Source: Kitasatospora sp. DSM 101779 (GTDB taxonomy: Bacteria > Actinomycetota > Actinomycetes > Streptomycetales > Streptomycetaceae). From it: DNA of 54,282 nt. The stretch is taken from positions 2,784,043 through 2,838,324 of the forward strand of contig NZ_JAHTIK010000001.1 in the NCBI RefSeq assembly GCF_025655475.1, given 5' to 3'. The position numbers and the translations under genes are program-made. Positions 7,939-16,934 of the stretch are shown here, one piece after another. How positions within the stretch are numbered: position 1 is the first letter of the stretch; every line of letters begins with the position of its first letter. The notes below the pieces were generated by a model. That model had not been told where the DNA came from and ran no database searches. It was given only the letters and a program-made list of their open reading frames with translations.

Positions 7939-9075
7939 TCACTGTTCGGCGGCCGCGGGCCGGGGGGCGCGCGGGTTGGGGCAGCAGGCCGCGGCGCAGA
8001 CGTCGTGGCTGGGGCCGAGGGCGCCGAGGGCGCGGCGTTCGACCGCGGCGCCGCGTTCGACCGCGGCGCGCTCCAGGACGAGTTCGCGGACGGCGGCGGC
8101 GAACCGCGGGTCCGCGCCGACGGTGGCCGCGCGGGCGACCGGCAGGCCGAGCTCGGCGGCCTTCGCGGCGGCCTCGGTGTCGAGGTCGTACTTGACCTCC
8201 ATGTGGTCGGAGACGAAGCCGATCGGCACGATCACCGCCGCGGGCGCGCCTGCGGCGTGGAGCTCCTCCAGCCGGTCGCAGACGTCCGGCTCCAGCCAGG
8301 GGACGTGCGGGGCGCCGCTGCGGCTCTGGTAGACGAGCTCCCAGGGGCGGTCGGCGGCGCCGGTGGCCCCGGCGACGGCCTCCGCGACCAGCCGGGCGAC
8401 GTCGAGGTGCTGGGCGACGTAGGCGCCGCCGGGGGTGCCGCGGGCCGGGTCGTCGGGGGCGCCGGAACTGTCGGCCATGGCGTTCGGTACGGAGTGCGTG
8501 GTGAACACGAGATGCGCCCCGGCGCGGACCTCCTCGGGCAGTTCGCCGAGGGCGGCGAGGGTCGCGTCGATCATCGGGCCGACGAAGCCGGGGTGGTTGT
8601 AGAAGTGCCGGAGCTTGTCGACGCGCAGCGTGGGCAGGCCGTCGCGGGCGAGGCCGGCGAGGGCGTCGGCGAGGTTCTCGCGGTACTGGCGGCAGCCGGA
8701 GTAGCCGGCGTAGGCGCTGGTGGCGAGGGTGAGCACCCGGCGGTGGCCGTCGGCGGCGATCTCCTTCAGGGTGTCGGCCAGGTAGGGCGCCCAGTTCCGG
8801 TTGCCCCAGTAGACCGGCAGGTCGAGACCGTGGTCGGCGAAGTCCTTGCGCAGCGCGGCCAGCAGCTCGCGGTTCTGTTCGTTGATCGGGCTGACCCCTC
8901 CGAACAGGAAGTAGTGCTTGCCGACCTCGACGAGACGCTCCTTGGGGATGCCCCGGCCGCGGGTGACGTTCTCCAGGAACGGCACGACGTCCTCTGGTCC
9001 CTCCGGGCCGCCGAAGGAGAGCAGCAGCAGCGCGTCGTAGGGGGCGTGGTCGGTGGAGGTGCGCGAGTCGGGCAT
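7939..9075 (-). CDS. hemH: Coproporphyrin III ferrochelatase (HemH/CpfC)
   Basis: Inserts Fe2+ into coproporphyrin III in the actinobacterial heme route. The 378-residue protein starts with the family pattern [18 protein letters not shown]. It contains the active-site region FTTHSVPN with the conserved histidine, YQSRSG, and the metal-site glutamate region of GFVSDHMEV. The C-terminal tail contains a cysteine cluster VCAAACC, consistent with the [2Fe-2S] cluster of actinobacterial ferrochelatases (one further Cys lies earlier in the chain). ATG at 9075 has AGGA upstream. It is transcribed divergently from an MFS gene across 139 bases that contain a palindrome. Confidence 0.95.
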   Translation of the reverse strand: MPDSRTSTDHAPYDALLLLSFGGPEGPEDVVPFLENVTRGRGIPKERLVEVGKHYFLFGGVSPINEQNRELLAALRKDFADHGLDLPVYWGNRNWAPYLADTLKEIAADGHRRVLTLATSAYAGYSGCRQYRENLADALAGLARDGLPTLRVDKLRHFYNHPGFVGPMIDATLAALGELPEEVRAGAHLVFTTHSVPNAMADSSGAPDDPARGTPGGAYVAQHLDVARLVAEAVAGATGAADRPWELVYQSRSGAPHVPWLEPDVCDRLEELHAAGAPAAVIVPIGFVSDHMEVKYDLDTEAAAKAAELGLPVARAATVGADPRFAAAVRELVLERAAVERGAAVERRALGALGPSHDVCAAACCPNPRAPRPAAAEQ

Positions 9076-9160
9076 GGCTCCGATCCTGCCACCCGGCGGT
9101 GTCCGGCCGGTGACGGGCCACCCGTCCGCCGGCAAATGTCTTCGCGGGCAGGTGCAGGCT

Positions 9161-9183
9161 GTTCGTAAGCTGTCCATACGAAC
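9161..9183. promoter_or_regulatory. Palindrome between hemH and MFS gene
   Basis: GTTCGTA-N9-TACGAAC, perfect 7-base arms. It sits 31 bases before the MFS start and 85 bases before the hemH start, so a bound regulator could act on both divergent promoters. No matching regulator gene is adjacent. Confidence 0.5.
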
Positions 9184-9214
9184 GACGTTCCTTACCCACT
9201 CCTGCGGAGCACCA

Positions 9215-10462
9215 GTGCTGTCCAGCTACCGCCAGATCTTCGCCGCTCCCGGCAGTCTGGCCTTCTCCTCCAGCGGCTTCGTGTCGCGCCTGCCGATCTC
9301 GATGACCGGCATCGGCATCGTCACGATGCTCGCCCAGCTCCGCGGTTCGTTCGGGATCGCCGGTGCGGTCTCCGCCGTCCTCGCGGTGTCCGCGGCGGTG
9401 CTCGGCCCGCAGGTCTCCCGTCTGGTCGACCGGTACGGGCAGCGGCGGGTCGCCCTGCCGGCCACCGCGGTGACCATGGCCGCCGCGACCGGTCTGCTGG
9501 CCAGCGCCCGGCTCGGCGCCCCCGACTGGACGCTGTTCCTCTTCGCGGCCGGCATGGGCGTCATGCCGAGCACCGGCTCGATGGTCCGCGCCCGCTGGGC
9601 GCACCTGTACAGCGACCGGCCCGACCGGCTGCACACCGCGTACTCCTTCGAGGCGGTGATGGACGAGGTCTGCTTCATCGTCGGGCCGATCCTGTCCATC
9701 GGGCTCGCCACCTCGCTCTTCCCGGAGGCCGGCGTCGCCCTGGCGGGTGTCTTCCTGCTGGTCGGCGTGGTGTGGTTCACCGCGCAGCGGTCCACCGAGC
9801 CGCCCGTCCACCCGGCCTCGCACCACGAGGGCGGCTCGGCGATCCGCTCGGCGGGGCTGCAGGTGCTGGTGCTGACCTTCGTCGCCACCGGGGCGATCTT
9901 CGGCGCGGTCGAGGTGGTCACCGTCGCCTTCGCCAAGGAGCAGGGCCACACCGCCGCCTCCAGCCTGGTGCTCGCCGTGTACGCGCTGGGCTCCTGCCTG
10001 GCCGGGGTGGTCTTCGGCGCGTTCAAGCCGCGCGGGTCGCTGGCCGGGCGGTTCCTCGGCGGGGTCGGTGCGATGGCGGCCGGCATGCTGCCGCTGGTGG
10101 TGGCCGCCGCGCTGCTGCACGGCACGGCCGGTCTGGTCGGCATCGGCGCCGCGCTGTTCGTCGCGGGCCTGTCCATCTCCCCGACGATGATCACCGCCAT
10201 GGCGCTGGTGGAGCGGCTCGTCCCGGCCGCCAAGCTCACCGAGGGGATGACCTGGACGACCACCGGTCTCGCGATCGGCGTCGCGATCGGCTCCTCGGTG
10301 GCGGGCTGGGTGGTGGACGCCGCCGGCGCCGCCACCGCCTACTGGGTGCCCGTCACGGCCGCCCTGCTGGCCGCGGTCGCCGCCCTGGCCGGGCTGCCCC
10401 GGCTGCGCGGCGGGCTGCGGTCCCCCGAACCGGAGCCGATACGCACCCCCGCGGCCCGGTGA
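9215..10462 (+). CDS. MFS family transporter
   Basis: A 415-residue integral membrane protein with about 12 predicted hydrophobic segments. The MFS loop 2-3 signature is seen as [15 protein letters not shown]. It resembles actinobacterial drug/metabolite efflux MFS proteins whose best context is next to hemH and a flavoenzyme. The substrate cannot be read from sequence. GTG at 9215 is preceded by GGAG at 5-base spacing; the longer upstream frame runs across the promoter. The C-terminal tail is short and Pro-rich. Confidence 0.85.
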   Translation: MLSSYRQIFAAPGSLAFSSSGFVSRLPISMTGIGIVTMLAQLRGSFGIAGAVSAVLAVSAAVLGPQVSRLVDRYGQRRVALPATAVTMAAATGLLASARLGAPDWTLFLFAAGMGVMPSTGSMVRARWAHLYSDRPDRLHTAYSFEAVMDEVCFIVGPILSIGLATSLFPEAGVALAGVFLLVGVVWFTAQRSTEPPVHPASHHEGGSAIRSAGLQVLVLTFVATGAIFGAVEVVTVAFAKEQGHTAASSLVLAVYALGSCLAGVVFGAFKPRGSLAGRFLGGVGAMAAGMLPLVVAAALLHGTAGLVGIGAALFVAGLSISPTMITAMALVERLVPAAKLTEGMTWTTTGLAIGVAIGSSVAGWVVDAAGAATAYWVPVTAALLAAVAALAGLPRLRGGLRSPEPEPIRTPAAR

Positions 10463-10561
10463 CCACGGGCCGAACGGGGACCTTCGGGGCATGGACCGGC
10501 GGCACCCGAGTGACTACGCTCACCCTACCCACTGGTAGTTCGTGAGCAGGAGGCACTCGGC

Positions 10562-11878
10562 ATGCCCCACGGCACCACCACCGGCACCTGGCGCAACTGG
10601 GCCGGCAACCAGACCGCCCGGCCCGCCCGCGTGGTCACGCCCGGCTCCGCCGAGGAGATCGCCGAGACGGTGCGCCGGGCCGCCGAGCAGGGGCAGCGGG
10701 TCAAGGCCGTCGGCTCCGGCCACTCGTTCACCGCGATCGCCTCGGCCGGCGACGCCGTGCTCGTCCGCCCGGACGCACTGACCGCCGTCCGCTCGCTGGA
10801 CCGCGAGGCCGGCACGGTCACCGTCGAGTCCGGGCTGCCGCTCTCCCGCCTCAACCGGCTGCTCGCCGCCGCCGGGCTGTCGCTGACCAACATGGGCGAC
10901 ATCGAGGTGCAGACCGTCGCCGGCGCCACCAGCACAGGCACCCACGGCACCGGCCGGGACTCCGGCTCGCTCGCCGCGCAGATCCGCGCGGTGGAGATCG
11001 TCCTCGCCGACGGCAGCGTCCGCACCTGCTCCCCCGCCGAGGACCCGGAGCTCTTCCAGGGCGCCCGGCTCGGCCTCGGCGCCCTCGGCGTGGTCAGCGC
11101 GCTGACCTTCGCCGTGGAGCCGGCCTTCCTGCTGACCGCGCACGAGAAGCCGATGCGCTTCGACGAGGTGCTGGCCGGCTTCGACGACCTGGCCTCGGGC
11201 AACGAGCACTTCGAGTTCTACTGGTTCCCGCACACCGATCTGTGCACCACCAAGCGGAACAACCGCAGCGCGGGCCCGGCCGCGCCGCTGCCGGGATTCC
11301 GGGCCTGGCTGGACGACGACTTCCTGTCCAACACCGTCTGGGAGGGCGTCTGCCGGTTCGGCCGGCGCTTCCCCGCGACGATCCCGGCCATCGCCCAGGT
11401 CGCCGGCCGGGCCTGGTCGGAGCGCACCTACACCGACACCGCGTACAAGGTGTTCACCAGCCCGCGCAAGGTCCGCTTCATCGAGATGGAGTACGCCGTG
11501 CCGCGGGAGGCCGCGACCACCGTGCTGCGCGAGCTCAAGGCGCTGGTGGAGCGCTCCGACTGGCGGATCAGCTTCCCGGTGGAGGTCCGGGTGGCGCCCG
11601 CCGACGACCTGTGGCTGTCCACCGCGAGCGGCCGCGACAGCGTCTACATCGCCGTCCACCTCTACCGGGGCACCGCGGACAGCGGCTACTTCACCGAGGT
11701 GGAGCGGCTCATGACGGCCCACCAGGGCCGCCCGCACTGGGGCAAGCTGCACACCCGGGACGCCGAGTACCTCGCCGGTGCGTACCCGCACTTCGGCGAC
11801 TTCACGGAGCTGCGGGACAAGGTCGACCCGGGTCGGGTGTTCGCCAACGACTACCTCCGCCGGGTGCTCGGGGACTGA
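10562..11878 (+). CDS. D-arabinono-1,4-lactone oxidase family FAD-dependent oxidase
   Basis: A 438-residue VAO-type flavoprotein. The N-terminal FAD-binding domain has VGSGHS at 50-55, where H54 is the residue that carries FAD covalently in aldonolactone/alditol oxidases. Further FAD contacts are in GDIEVQTVAGATSTGTHGTG. The C-terminal ALO domain has the HWGK motif near the end (PHWGKLHT), shared by gulonolactone, arabinonolactone and alditol oxidases. It oxidises a sugar lactone or polyol with O2; the substrate is undetermined. An AGGAGG ribosome site lies 8 bases upstream of ATG 10562. It starts about 100 bases after the MFS gene and may be cotranscribed with it. Confidence 0.9.
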   Translation: MPHGTTTGTWRNWAGNQTARPARVVTPGSAEEIAETVRRAAEQGQRVKAVGSGHSFTAIASAGDAVLVRPDALTAVRSLDREAGTVTVESGLPLSRLNRLLAAAGLSLTNMGDIEVQTVAGATSTGTHGTGRDSGSLAAQIRAVEIVLADGSVRTCSPAEDPELFQGARLGLGALGVVSALTFAVEPAFLLTAHEKPMRFDEVLAGFDDLASGNEHFEFYWFPHTDLCTTKRNNRSAGPAAPLPGFRAWLDDDFLSNTVWEGVCRFGRRFPATIPAIAQVAGRAWSERTYTDTAYKVFTSPRKVRFIEMEYAVPREAATTVLRELKALVERSDWRISFPVEVRVAPADDLWLSTASGRDSVYIAVHLYRGTADSGYFTEVERLMTAHQGRPHWGKLHTRDAEYLAGAYPHFGDFTELRDKVDPGRVFANDYLRRVLGD

Positions 11879-12360
11879 CGGAGGATCGGAAGCAGTTTCC
11901 TCGGTCACGTGCCGGAGACTCGAACAATTCTGTCGATCCTGCACGGCACGGGACACAACGGGCGAAATTCTGCTTCGACCCGGTCGATATATGTGAAGAT
12001 GATCACCGTTCGGCGATCGAGAACCGCTCTACGGTGTGGCCGCTCTTGAGATTCCGGTGAATCGGGGGAGACTTGAGCGGCGAGCCGCCCCGCTGGGTGC
12101 CACGAATGGAGTACTGTTCGTTGGGCCTGAGCCTTCGGCGTTCCTGTTGACTGCCCGTCTGACAGCGGCCGAGGGGCCCGGGCGCGACGTCGACCGGCGA
12201 CGTGGCGAACAGGCAACCGTGCCACAGCGGCGTGCCCGGGCGTGAGCCCGACACGCCGGGTAACTCTGCAAGGTTGTGGCCAGTCGCAGGCGGGCAGGCC
12301 ACACTCAGTACGGGAGCAGCGACGCAGGTGACGTCGGCAGGCACCACCCGGGAGGTAACC
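11879..12360. other. 482-base leader region upstream of sepH
   Basis: There is no convincing gene. The stretch is AT-richer than its neighbours (for example around 11990-12060), as expected of promoters. A TACGGT -10-like hexamer occurs at 12030-12035 without a good -35. A near-perfect ribosome site GGGAGGTAA precedes sepH. Confidence 0.5.
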
Positions 12361-13398
12361 GTGCCCGAACTGCGCGTCGTGGCCGTCAGCAACGACGGCA
12401 CACGGCTGGTGCTCAAGGCTGCCGACAGCACGGAGTACACCCTTCCCATCGACGAGCGGCTGCGCGCCGCCGTCCGCGGCGACCGGCCGCGCCTCGGCCA
12501 GATCGAGATCGAGGTCGAGAGCCACCTGCGGCCCCGTGACATCCAGGCGCGGATACGAGCCGGTGCCTCCGCGGAGGAGGTCGCACAGGCCGCGGGGATC
12601 TCCGTCGAGAGGGTCCGCCGCTTCGAGGGCCCGGTGCTGGCCGAACGCGCCTTCATGGCCGAGCGCGCCCGCAAGACCGCGATCCGCCGGCACGGCGAGT
12701 CCACCGGCCCGCAGCTCGGCGAGGCGGTCGCCGAGCGGCTGACCCTGCGCGCCGCCGAGAAGGACACCGAGCGGTGGGACTCCTGGCGCCGCGACGACGG
12801 CACCTGGGAGGTCATCCTCAGCTACCGCGCGGACGGCGAGCACCGCCGCGCCAGCTGGACGTACGACCCCCCGCGCCGGCTGGTCCAGCCGAACGACGAC
12901 GAGGCGCGCGCCCTGATCGGCGAGAACGTCGACCGCGACGAGGACTCGGTCTTCCCGTTCATCCCGCGGATCGCCCGGCTCCCCCAGGAGCGGCCGGCCC
13001 GCGCGATGATCGAGCGGCCCTCCGCCGACCGGATCATGTCCGGCCGGGAGGTCCGCGAGGCCCGGGAGGCGTCCGCGGAGAACCGCGACTCGCTGACCAG
13101 CCTGCTCGACGTGGTGCCCGCCTACCGCGGCGACCTCGCGATCGGCCCCGCACCGGAGCCGGTCACCGCCGAGGAGCCGGAGGAGGCCGAGGAGCCGGCC
13201 GCGCCCGCCGCCAGCGTCGGCGCCGGTTCGGCCTACGCCGACATCCTCATGCCGCGGGCGGTCGCCCCGCACCGCGAGCGACTGGTCGGCACCACCGACC
13301 GGCAGGCCGAGGCCGACGGCGTCCGCCCCGGCCGCCGCGCCACCGTGCCCAGCTGGGACGAGATCGTCTTCGGCAGCCGGCGCAAGAAGCAGGAGTAG
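12361..13398 (+). CDS. sepH: Cell-division protein SepH
   Basis: A 345-residue cytoplasmic protein that in Streptomyces binds FtsZ and stimulates its assembly during sporulation and vegetative septation. The N-terminal DUF3071 domain (about 1-170) starts PELRVVAVSNDGTRL and includes the helix-turn-helix-like stretch around 68-92 (AEEVAQAAGISVERVRRFEGP). A conserved SYRADGEHRRASWTYD block follows. The rest is a disordered Glu/Ala/Pro-rich linker and a short conserved C-terminal patch ending in PSWDEIVFGSRRKKQE. The start is GTG with GGGAGG directly upstream. It is monocistronic and ends at a hairpin shared with the convergent rhodanese gene. Confidence 0.93.
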   Translation: MPELRVVAVSNDGTRLVLKAADSTEYTLPIDERLRAAVRGDRPRLGQIEIEVESHLRPRDIQARIRAGASAEEVAQAAGISVERVRRFEGPVLAERAFMAERARKTAIRRHGESTGPQLGEAVAERLTLRAAEKDTERWDSWRRDDGTWEVILSYRADGEHRRASWTYDPPRRLVQPNDDEARALIGENVDRDEDSVFPFIPRIARLPQERPARAMIERPSADRIMSGREVREAREASAENRDSLTSLLDVVPAYRGDLAIGPAPEPVTAEEPEEAEEPAAPAASVGAGSAYADILMPRAVAPHRERLVGTTDRQAEADGVRPGRRATVPSWDEIVFGSRRKKQE

Positions 13399-13416
13399 CC
13401 GGGCCACGAACAGGTC

Positions 13417-13446
13417 GGGGCGGCCACCCGTACGGGAGGCCGCCCC
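13417..13446. terminator. Bidirectional terminator between sepH and sulfurtransferase
   Basis: A perfect 9-base stem GGGGCGGCC (13417-13425) with GGCCGCCCC (13438-13446), between convergent stops at 13398 and 13457. Confidence 0.8.
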
Positions 13447-13456
13447 TTCTGTGCGC

Positions 13457-14311
13457 TCAGCCCGGGAGCTCCCCGGTCGCCGCCGGACGCGCCGGGTCGC
13501 CCGACCACTCGCTCCACGACCCCGGGTACAGCGCCGCACCGGTGATCCCCGCGCTCTCCAGTGCCAGCAGCTCGTGCGCCGCCGTCACCCCCGACCCGCA
13601 GTACACGCCGAGCGGCACCGAGCCGTCCGCGCCGAGCGCCGCGAAGCGGGCCGCCAGCTCCGCCCGCGGACGGAAGGTGCCGTCCGCCCTCACGTTCTCG
13701 GTCGTCGGCGCCGACACCGCGCCCGGGACGTGCCCCGCCCGCGGATCGATCGGCTCCACCTCGCCCCGGTACCGCTCGCCCGCCCGGGCGTCCAGCAGCA
13801 CGCCCTTGCGCGCCAGCTCCGCCGCGCCGTCCGCGTCCACCGTCGGCAGCGACCCCGGCGCGGGCACGAAGTCGCCCGCCCCGTCGGCCGGCCGCTCCAC
13901 CGACTCGGGCCGGCCCGCCGCCCGCCACGCCGCCAGACCGCCGTCCAGCACCCGCACCCCGTCGTGCCCCGCCCAGCGCAGCAGCCACCAGGCCCGCGCC
14001 GCCGACGTCGCCGGCCCCGCGTCGTACACCACCACCGCACGGCCCGCCGACACCCCGGCCCGGCGCAGCGCCGCACCCAGCACCTCCGGATCGGGCAGCG
14101 GATGCCGGCCCGCCGGCCCCGGCGCGGCGGCCAGCTCGGTGTCCAGGTCCAGGTAGTGCGCACCGGGAAGATGCCCGGCCGCGTACTCGCCCGCACCGGG
14201 CGGGCCGCCCAACTGCCAGCGGACGTCGAGCAGGACGGGCGGCAGCGGCCCCGCCAGGGCGGCGGCCAGCTCGTCGACGGAGATCAGCGGGGAAACACCC
14301 GAAGAGGTCAT
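13457..14311 (-). CDS. Thiosulfate/3-mercaptopyruvate sulfurtransferase (double rhodanese)
   Basis: A 284-residue protein made of two rhodanese domains (about 8-130 and 150-280). The second carries the catalytic loop CGSGVTA, the form typical of mercaptopyruvate/thiosulfate sulfurtransferases; the first lacks the cysteine, as usual. It moves a sulfane sulfur from the donor to cyanide or thiol acceptors in the cytoplasm. I chose ATG at 14311, preceded by GGCAGG; an ATG three codons upstream lacks a ribosome site. The gene order after sepH is conserved in streptomycetes. Confidence 0.9.
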   Translation of the reverse strand: MTSSGVSPLISVDELAAALAGPLPPVLLDVRWQLGGPPGAGEYAAGHLPGAHYLDLDTELAAAPGPAGRHPLPDPEVLGAALRRAGVSAGRAVVVYDAGPATSAARAWWLLRWAGHDGVRVLDGGLAAWRAAGRPESVERPADGAGDFVPAPGSLPTVDADGAAELARKGVLLDARAGERYRGEVEPIDPRAGHVPGAVSAPTTENVRADGTFRPRAELAARFAALGADGSVPLGVYCGSGVTAAHELLALESAGITGAALYPGSWSEWSGDPARPAATGELPG

Positions 14312-14351
14312 GCCTGCCATTGTGGCAAGCCGCGGCGCCCCCGAGGGACCG

Positions 14352-14999
14352 TCAGCCCTCGAACGGCAGCACGTCCGGGGAGAGCACCGACGCCCGGGCC
14401 GTCGCCGCCGTCAGCCGCCGCCGGTGGTGGCGCCGGCACAGCACCTCGTAGCCGATCTGGTCCTCCGAGACCGCCACGTCCCCGACCACCACCTGCGCGC
14501 CCTCGACGACCATCACCCCGCCGACCGTCCGCGCGTTGTGCGTCGCCCGCGCCCCGCACCAGCAGAGCGCCTCCACCTGCAGCACCTCGACCCGGTCCGC
14601 CAGCTCGATCAGCCGCTGCGAGCCCGGGAACAGCTTCGTCCGGAAGTCCGTCGTGATGCCGAACGTGTAGACGTCAATGCCGAGTTCGTCCACCACCCGG
14701 GCCAACTGGTCGATCTGCTCCGCCGAGAAGAACTGCGCCTCGTCGCAGATCAGGTAGTCCGCTTTGCCGCCCGCCGACAGCAGGTGCACCACGTGCGCCT
14801 GGAAGTCGAAGTCGTCGGCGACCTCCACCGCGTCCGCGCGCAGCCCCAGCCGGCTGGAGATCGTCGCCGCGCCCGCCCGGTCGTGCCGGGTGAAGATGAT
14901 GCCCTGGCGGCCGCGCGCCGCGTGGTTGTGGTCCATCTGCAGCGCCAGCGTCGACTTGCCGCAGTCCATCGTGCCCGAGAAGAACACCAGTTCAGCCAT
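14352..14999 (-). CDS. tdk: Thymidine kinase (type II)
   Basis: Phosphorylates thymidine with ATP for salvage. The 215-residue protein has the P loop SGTMDCGKST (8-17), the Walker B/catalytic CDEAQFF (D86, E87), the lasso segment, and a zinc site formed by CWC at 146-148 together with a downstream CRRHH. These features separate it from viral-type kinases. The length is normal for bacterial Tk1-like enzymes. The start ATG 14999 is 48 bases after the phosphatase stop in the same direction, so the genes 16810 to 14352 may form one operon. Confidence 0.95.
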   Translation of the reverse strand: MAELVFFSGTMDCGKSTLALQMDHNHAARGRQGIIFTRHDRAGAATISSRLGLRADAVEVADDFDFQAHVVHLLSAGGKADYLICDEAQFFSAEQIDQLARVVDELGIDVYTFGITTDFRTKLFPGSQRLIELADRVEVLQVEALCWCGARATHNARTVGGVMVVEGAQVVVGDVAVSEDQIGYEVLCRRHHRRRLTAATARASVLSPDVLPFEG

Positions 15000-15047
15000 G
15001 GGTGGGACGAGGGCCTTTCGATCGTGGGAAGAACGGTGCGGACAGCA

Positions 15048-16205
15048 TCAGGTACGGACGTCGAGCAGCGGCACCAGCTGCTCCACCGCGGTCATCGACC
15101 CGTGCAGGCCGACCATCGAGGACTCCCCCGGCTCGTTCCGCGAGGCGATCACCGCGATGTCGTCGCGCGCCGCCGCCACCACGTCACCGATCCGCGGCAG
15201 CACCCGCTCGTCCACCACCGGACCGAACCAGCCCGCCGCCACCGCCTGCTCCCGGGTGGCCACCCACATCCGGTCGCCCAGCACCTCGCTCCAGACCGTG
15301 TGCACGTCCGCCGCCGCACCCGGCACCGCGTACACGTGCCGCGCCCGGCCCTCGCCGCCCAGCAGCGCCACGCCCGCCGACAGCTCCCAGTCCTCGTCGA
15401 AGTCGACCCGGTCCTCCGGCGCGATGTCGATCATGCCGTGGTCAGCCGTCACGTACAGCGCCGACCGCGGCGGCAACTGCTCGGCCAGCCGCTTCACCAG
15501 CCGGTCCACCGTGTTCAGCGTCATCCGCCACTCGTCCGAGTCCACACCGAACCGGTGCCCCGCCCCGTCCAGCTCGCTCACGTACGTATACACCAGCGCA
15601 CGGTCGTTCTCCGCCAGCCAGCCCGCCGCCAGGTCCATCCGCTCCTCGCCGGTCGTCCGGCCGAGGAACGTCCCGCCCGAGAGCGCCACCTGCGTCAACG
15701 GCGTCTGCGCGAACAACGGTGACGACACCTGCGCCGTCGCCACGCCCGCCTGCGCCACCCGCTCGAACACCGTCGGATGCGGCTGCCACTCCCGCGGCGG
15801 CACCGGCGGCACCCAGCGCAGCTGGTTCATCAGCTCGTTCCGGCCCGGGACCCGCACCGTGTACCCGGCCAGGCCGTGCACCCCCGGCGTCAGACCCGTC
15901 CCCACCGAGGCCAGCGAGGTCGCCGTCGTCGACGGGAACCCCGCCGTGATCGGACTCGCCCCCGCCGACAGCGACGTCAGGAACGGCGCGTACTCCGGAT
16001 GCCGGCGCACGAGCTCCCAGCCCATGCCGTCCACCAGGAACACGCACACCCGGTCCGCCGGCTCCAGCAGCAGCCCGCTCTCGAAACCGGGCACGCCGAG
16101 GCCCGCCGCCACGGCCGGCAGCAGATCCGCCAGCGAACCGCAGCCGTACGCCGGAGCCGGAGCGTCCGAAGGATCCAGAATCTCGAAAGCGTCGTAACCG
16201 AGCAT
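15048..16205 (-). CDS. Alkaline-phosphatase-fold protein (nucleotide pyrophosphatase/phosphodiesterase type)
   Basis: A 385-residue predicted metal-dependent phosphatase or phosphodiesterase. The two-metal site of the alkaline phosphatase superfamily is visible: VDGMGW (first Asp), FPSTTATS with the nucleophile Thr, the ELDGAGHRFG Asp/His pair, and ADHGM. There is no signal peptide, so it is cytoplasmic. The substrate is unknown. The start ATG lies 14 bases after the DUF5998 stop, indicating cotranscription with DUF5998 and probably tdk. Confidence 0.88.
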   Translation of the reverse strand: MLGYDAFEILDPSDAPAPAYGCGSLADLLPAVAAGLGVPGFESGLLLEPADRVCVFLVDGMGWELVRRHPEYAPFLTSLSAGASPITAGFPSTTATSLASVGTGLTPGVHGLAGYTVRVPGRNELMNQLRWVPPVPPREWQPHPTVFERVAQAGVATAQVSSPLFAQTPLTQVALSGGTFLGRTTGEERMDLAAGWLAENDRALVYTYVSELDGAGHRFGVDSDEWRMTLNTVDRLVKRLAEQLPPRSALYVTADHGMIDIAPEDRVDFDEDWELSAGVALLGGEGRARHVYAVPGAAADVHTVWSEVLGDRMWVATREQAVAAGWFGPVVDERVLPRIGDVVAAARDDIAVIASRNEPGESSMVGLHGSMTAVEQLVPLLDVRT

Positions 16206-16219
16206 GCGTGACGGCGGCC

Positions 16220-16810
16220 TCAGACCCGGTCGGCGATCGTCGCCTCGGACAGCGCCCGCGCGAACACCAGCGCCTGCGCCACCGTCTCCGGACCGTCGCC
16301 CGCCTCCGACACGCGCAGCGACAGGTCGTCCGCCGTCGCCGAACCCGTGTACCCGTGGTCCGCGTCGCAGTTCGGATCCGAACAGCCCGCAGGCTCCAGG
16401 TCCAGCCGCTGCACCGCACCCCAGCCGATCGTCAGCACCACCTCGCGCGGCAGCGTCCCCGGCGTGTACGTCTCCGGATTCGCCACCATGCGGCTCAGCA
16501 CCACCGAGTTGATCCGGTCCAGCCGGACGCTCTCGGTCGAGGTCGTCGCGTACGGGACGGGAGTCGCCGCATCGCCGTTCTGCTCGTCCGTGTGGCTCAC
16601 CACGAAGCGCGACGGCGTCAGCACCAGCACCGTCACGTGCCGGCGCACCTCGTTCGCGTCGAACGTCGTCTCCTGGTGGACCAGGTAGGAGCTGATCGGC
16701 TCGGGGCCCACCGCGGACTCCACGGCCTCGGACACCAGGGCCGGGTAGTAGCCGCTGCGCTCGATCGCGGACCGCAGGTCCTGCGTGGTGGTGGTACCGG
16801 TCTTGGCCAT
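16220..16810 (-). CDS. DUF5998 family protein
   Basis: A 196-residue soluble protein recognised as the actinobacterial DUF5998 family: the start is TQDLRSAIERSGYYPALV and the middle carries a CSDPNCDADHGYTG segment with two Cys and a His/Asp cluster that could bind metal. It always tends to sit next to the alkaline-phosphatase-fold gene, as here with a 14-base gap. The biochemical role is unknown. ATG 16810 is preceded by GGA-containing sequence. Confidence 0.85.
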   Translation of the reverse strand: MAKTGTTTTQDLRSAIERSGYYPALVSEAVESAVGPEPISSYLVHQETTFDANEVRRHVTVLVLTPSRFVVSHTDEQNGDAATPVPYATTSTESVRLDRINSVVLSRMVANPETYTPGTLPREVVLTIGWGAVQRLDLEPAGCSDPNCDADHGYTGSATADDLSLRVSEAGDGPETVAQALVFARALSEATIADRV

Positions 16811-16934
16811 GTCTCCATCCTGGCATGTCCCGCCGACGAAGCGGGCGGCACTGCGCCGAGCTTCCGGACCCGCCTTGCCGGGCCCGCCCTGCGGGGGGCT
16901 GGTCAGCGCCGCCGAGCGGCGCAGCCAAGCAAGG

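Noticed and set aside
12036..12245. A 69-codon plus-strand ORF upstream of sepH
   Set aside because: No ribosome site and Arg-rich translation typical of non-coding GC-rich DNA; kept as leader region.
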